Positions 5,472 to 5,824 of a stretch of DNA of 5,824 nucleotides are shown piece by piece (position 1 is the stretch's first letter; every line of letters starts with the position of its first letter). Source of the DNA: Acidobacteriota bacterium (GTDB lineage Bacteria; Acidobacteriota; Vicinamibacteria; Vicinamibacterales; UBA8438); contig SXOW01000189.1 of assembly GCA_005778315.1 (NCBI GenBank), positions 1 to 5,824 of the forward strand, read 5' to 3'. A model generated the notes under the pieces. That model was not told the origin of the DNA, ran no database searches, and worked only from the letters and a program-made list of their open reading frames with translations. The position numbers and the translations under genes are program-made.

Positions 5472-5824
5472 ATGACGAAGCTGGACTTTGCCGTCAACCA
5501 GAGACGCTTTTCCTTCGGGGATGGCGCCGCCGAGATCGATTCGAGTCTGCTGGAATTTCTCCGAAAGGAAGGGTTCACCGGCTGCAAGCAGGTGTGCGGG
5601 GAAGGCGGCTGCGGGGCGTGTACTGCGGTGCTGAGCTTCTGGGATCCCGAGACCAACTCCACGAAACACCAGTCGGTGGCCACCTGCCTTCTCCCCCTGC
5701 CGTTCGTTCATCACATGCACATCACGACGATCGAAGGTCTCTCGAAGCTTTCGGACGGCGAGCTTCATCCCGTCAGCGAGGCGTTCTACGAAATGGGGGC
5801 GAGCCAGTGCGGGTTCTGTACGCC
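5472..5824 (+). CDS. xdhA: Xanthine dehydrogenase family [2Fe-2S] protein, XdhA-like, N-terminal part
   Basis: The first 117 residues of a molybdenum hydroxylase iron-sulfur protein, cut by the right edge. In xanthine dehydrogenase these clusters carry electrons from the molybdopterin site, where hypoxanthine and xanthine are oxidised, to FAD. The plant-ferredoxin-like domain (about 1-90) has V-C-G-E-G-G-C-G-A-C giving C42, C47 and C50, with C72 in A-T-C-L-L as the fourth ligand. The second, helical [2Fe-2S]-binding domain begins with the family-typical T-T-I-E-G-L (85-90) and L-H-P-V, then S-Q-C-G-F-C-T supplying C113 and C116; its other two ligands lie beyond the window. An extra Cys (C38) stands where many homologues have Thr in T-G-T-K. 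The H-H-M-H-I-T-T-I-E-G region resembles xanthine dehydrogenase more than CO dehydrogenase or isoquinoline oxidoreductase small subunits. Whether it is a separate FAD/Fe-S subunit or a full-length eukaryote-like chain cannot be decided. No ribosome binding site precedes the ATG; a TAGAAT box does. Confidence 0.9.
   Translation, partial: MTKLDFAVNQRRFSFGDGAAEIDSSLLEFLRKEGFTGCKQVCGEGGCGACTAVLSFWDPETNSTKHQSVATCLLPLPFVHHMHITTIEGLSKLSDGELHPVSEAFYEMGASQCGFCT

Noticed and set aside
5457..5768. Minus-strand frames opposite the 5472 gene
   Set aside because: The plus frame shows a full [2Fe-2S] cysteine signature of the xanthine dehydrogenase family; the minus frames are shadows.

Overview
This is a high-GC, densely coding chromosomal segment from a Gram-negative-like bacterium. 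The gene mix is a GroEL without the usual GGM tail, a GT-C-like membrane protein carrying a C-terminal discoidin domain, and a xanthine-dehydrogenase-type [2Fe-2S] protein. The style is high GC with some starts lacking a ribosome binding site. Together these would fit Acidobacteriota (Vicinamibacteria-like) or a similar high-GC phylum, but that assignment is an inference; no rRNA or clear marker gene is present.

Layout, left to right. The 3' end of a groEL-type chaperonin gene (+) runs off the left edge and stops at 290. It converges on corA (-, 378-1541), a Mg2+/Co2+ channel with an intact YGMNF signature and a strong ribosome binding site. Upstream of corA on the same strand, across a gap of about 180 bp, lies a large polytopic membrane protein (-, 1723-4035) with a GT-C-like glycosyltransferase architecture and a C-terminal F5/8-type C (discoidin-like) domain. 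A 290-bp divergent intergenic region separates it from a single-domain response-regulator receiver (+, 4326-4730). An Hsp20 small heat-shock protein follows (+, 4819-5385) and ends in a perfect 12-bp-stem hairpin. The right edge holds the 5' part of a molybdenum hydroxylase [2Fe-2S] subunit (+, from 5472), probably XdhA-like and apparently with a leaderless-type promoter.

How the genes fit together: two protein-quality-control genes (groEL and hsp20) lie in the same 5.8 kb, with a receiver domain directly upstream of hsp20, so REC and hsp20 may form a two-gene stress-related unit. CorA, the GT-C/discoidin protein and the molybdenum hydroxylase have no obvious functional link to these or to each other. 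I see no mobile element, CRISPR array, tRNA, rRNA or defence locus. The window looks like an ordinary chromosomal region with a few local points of interest, not a clear new system.
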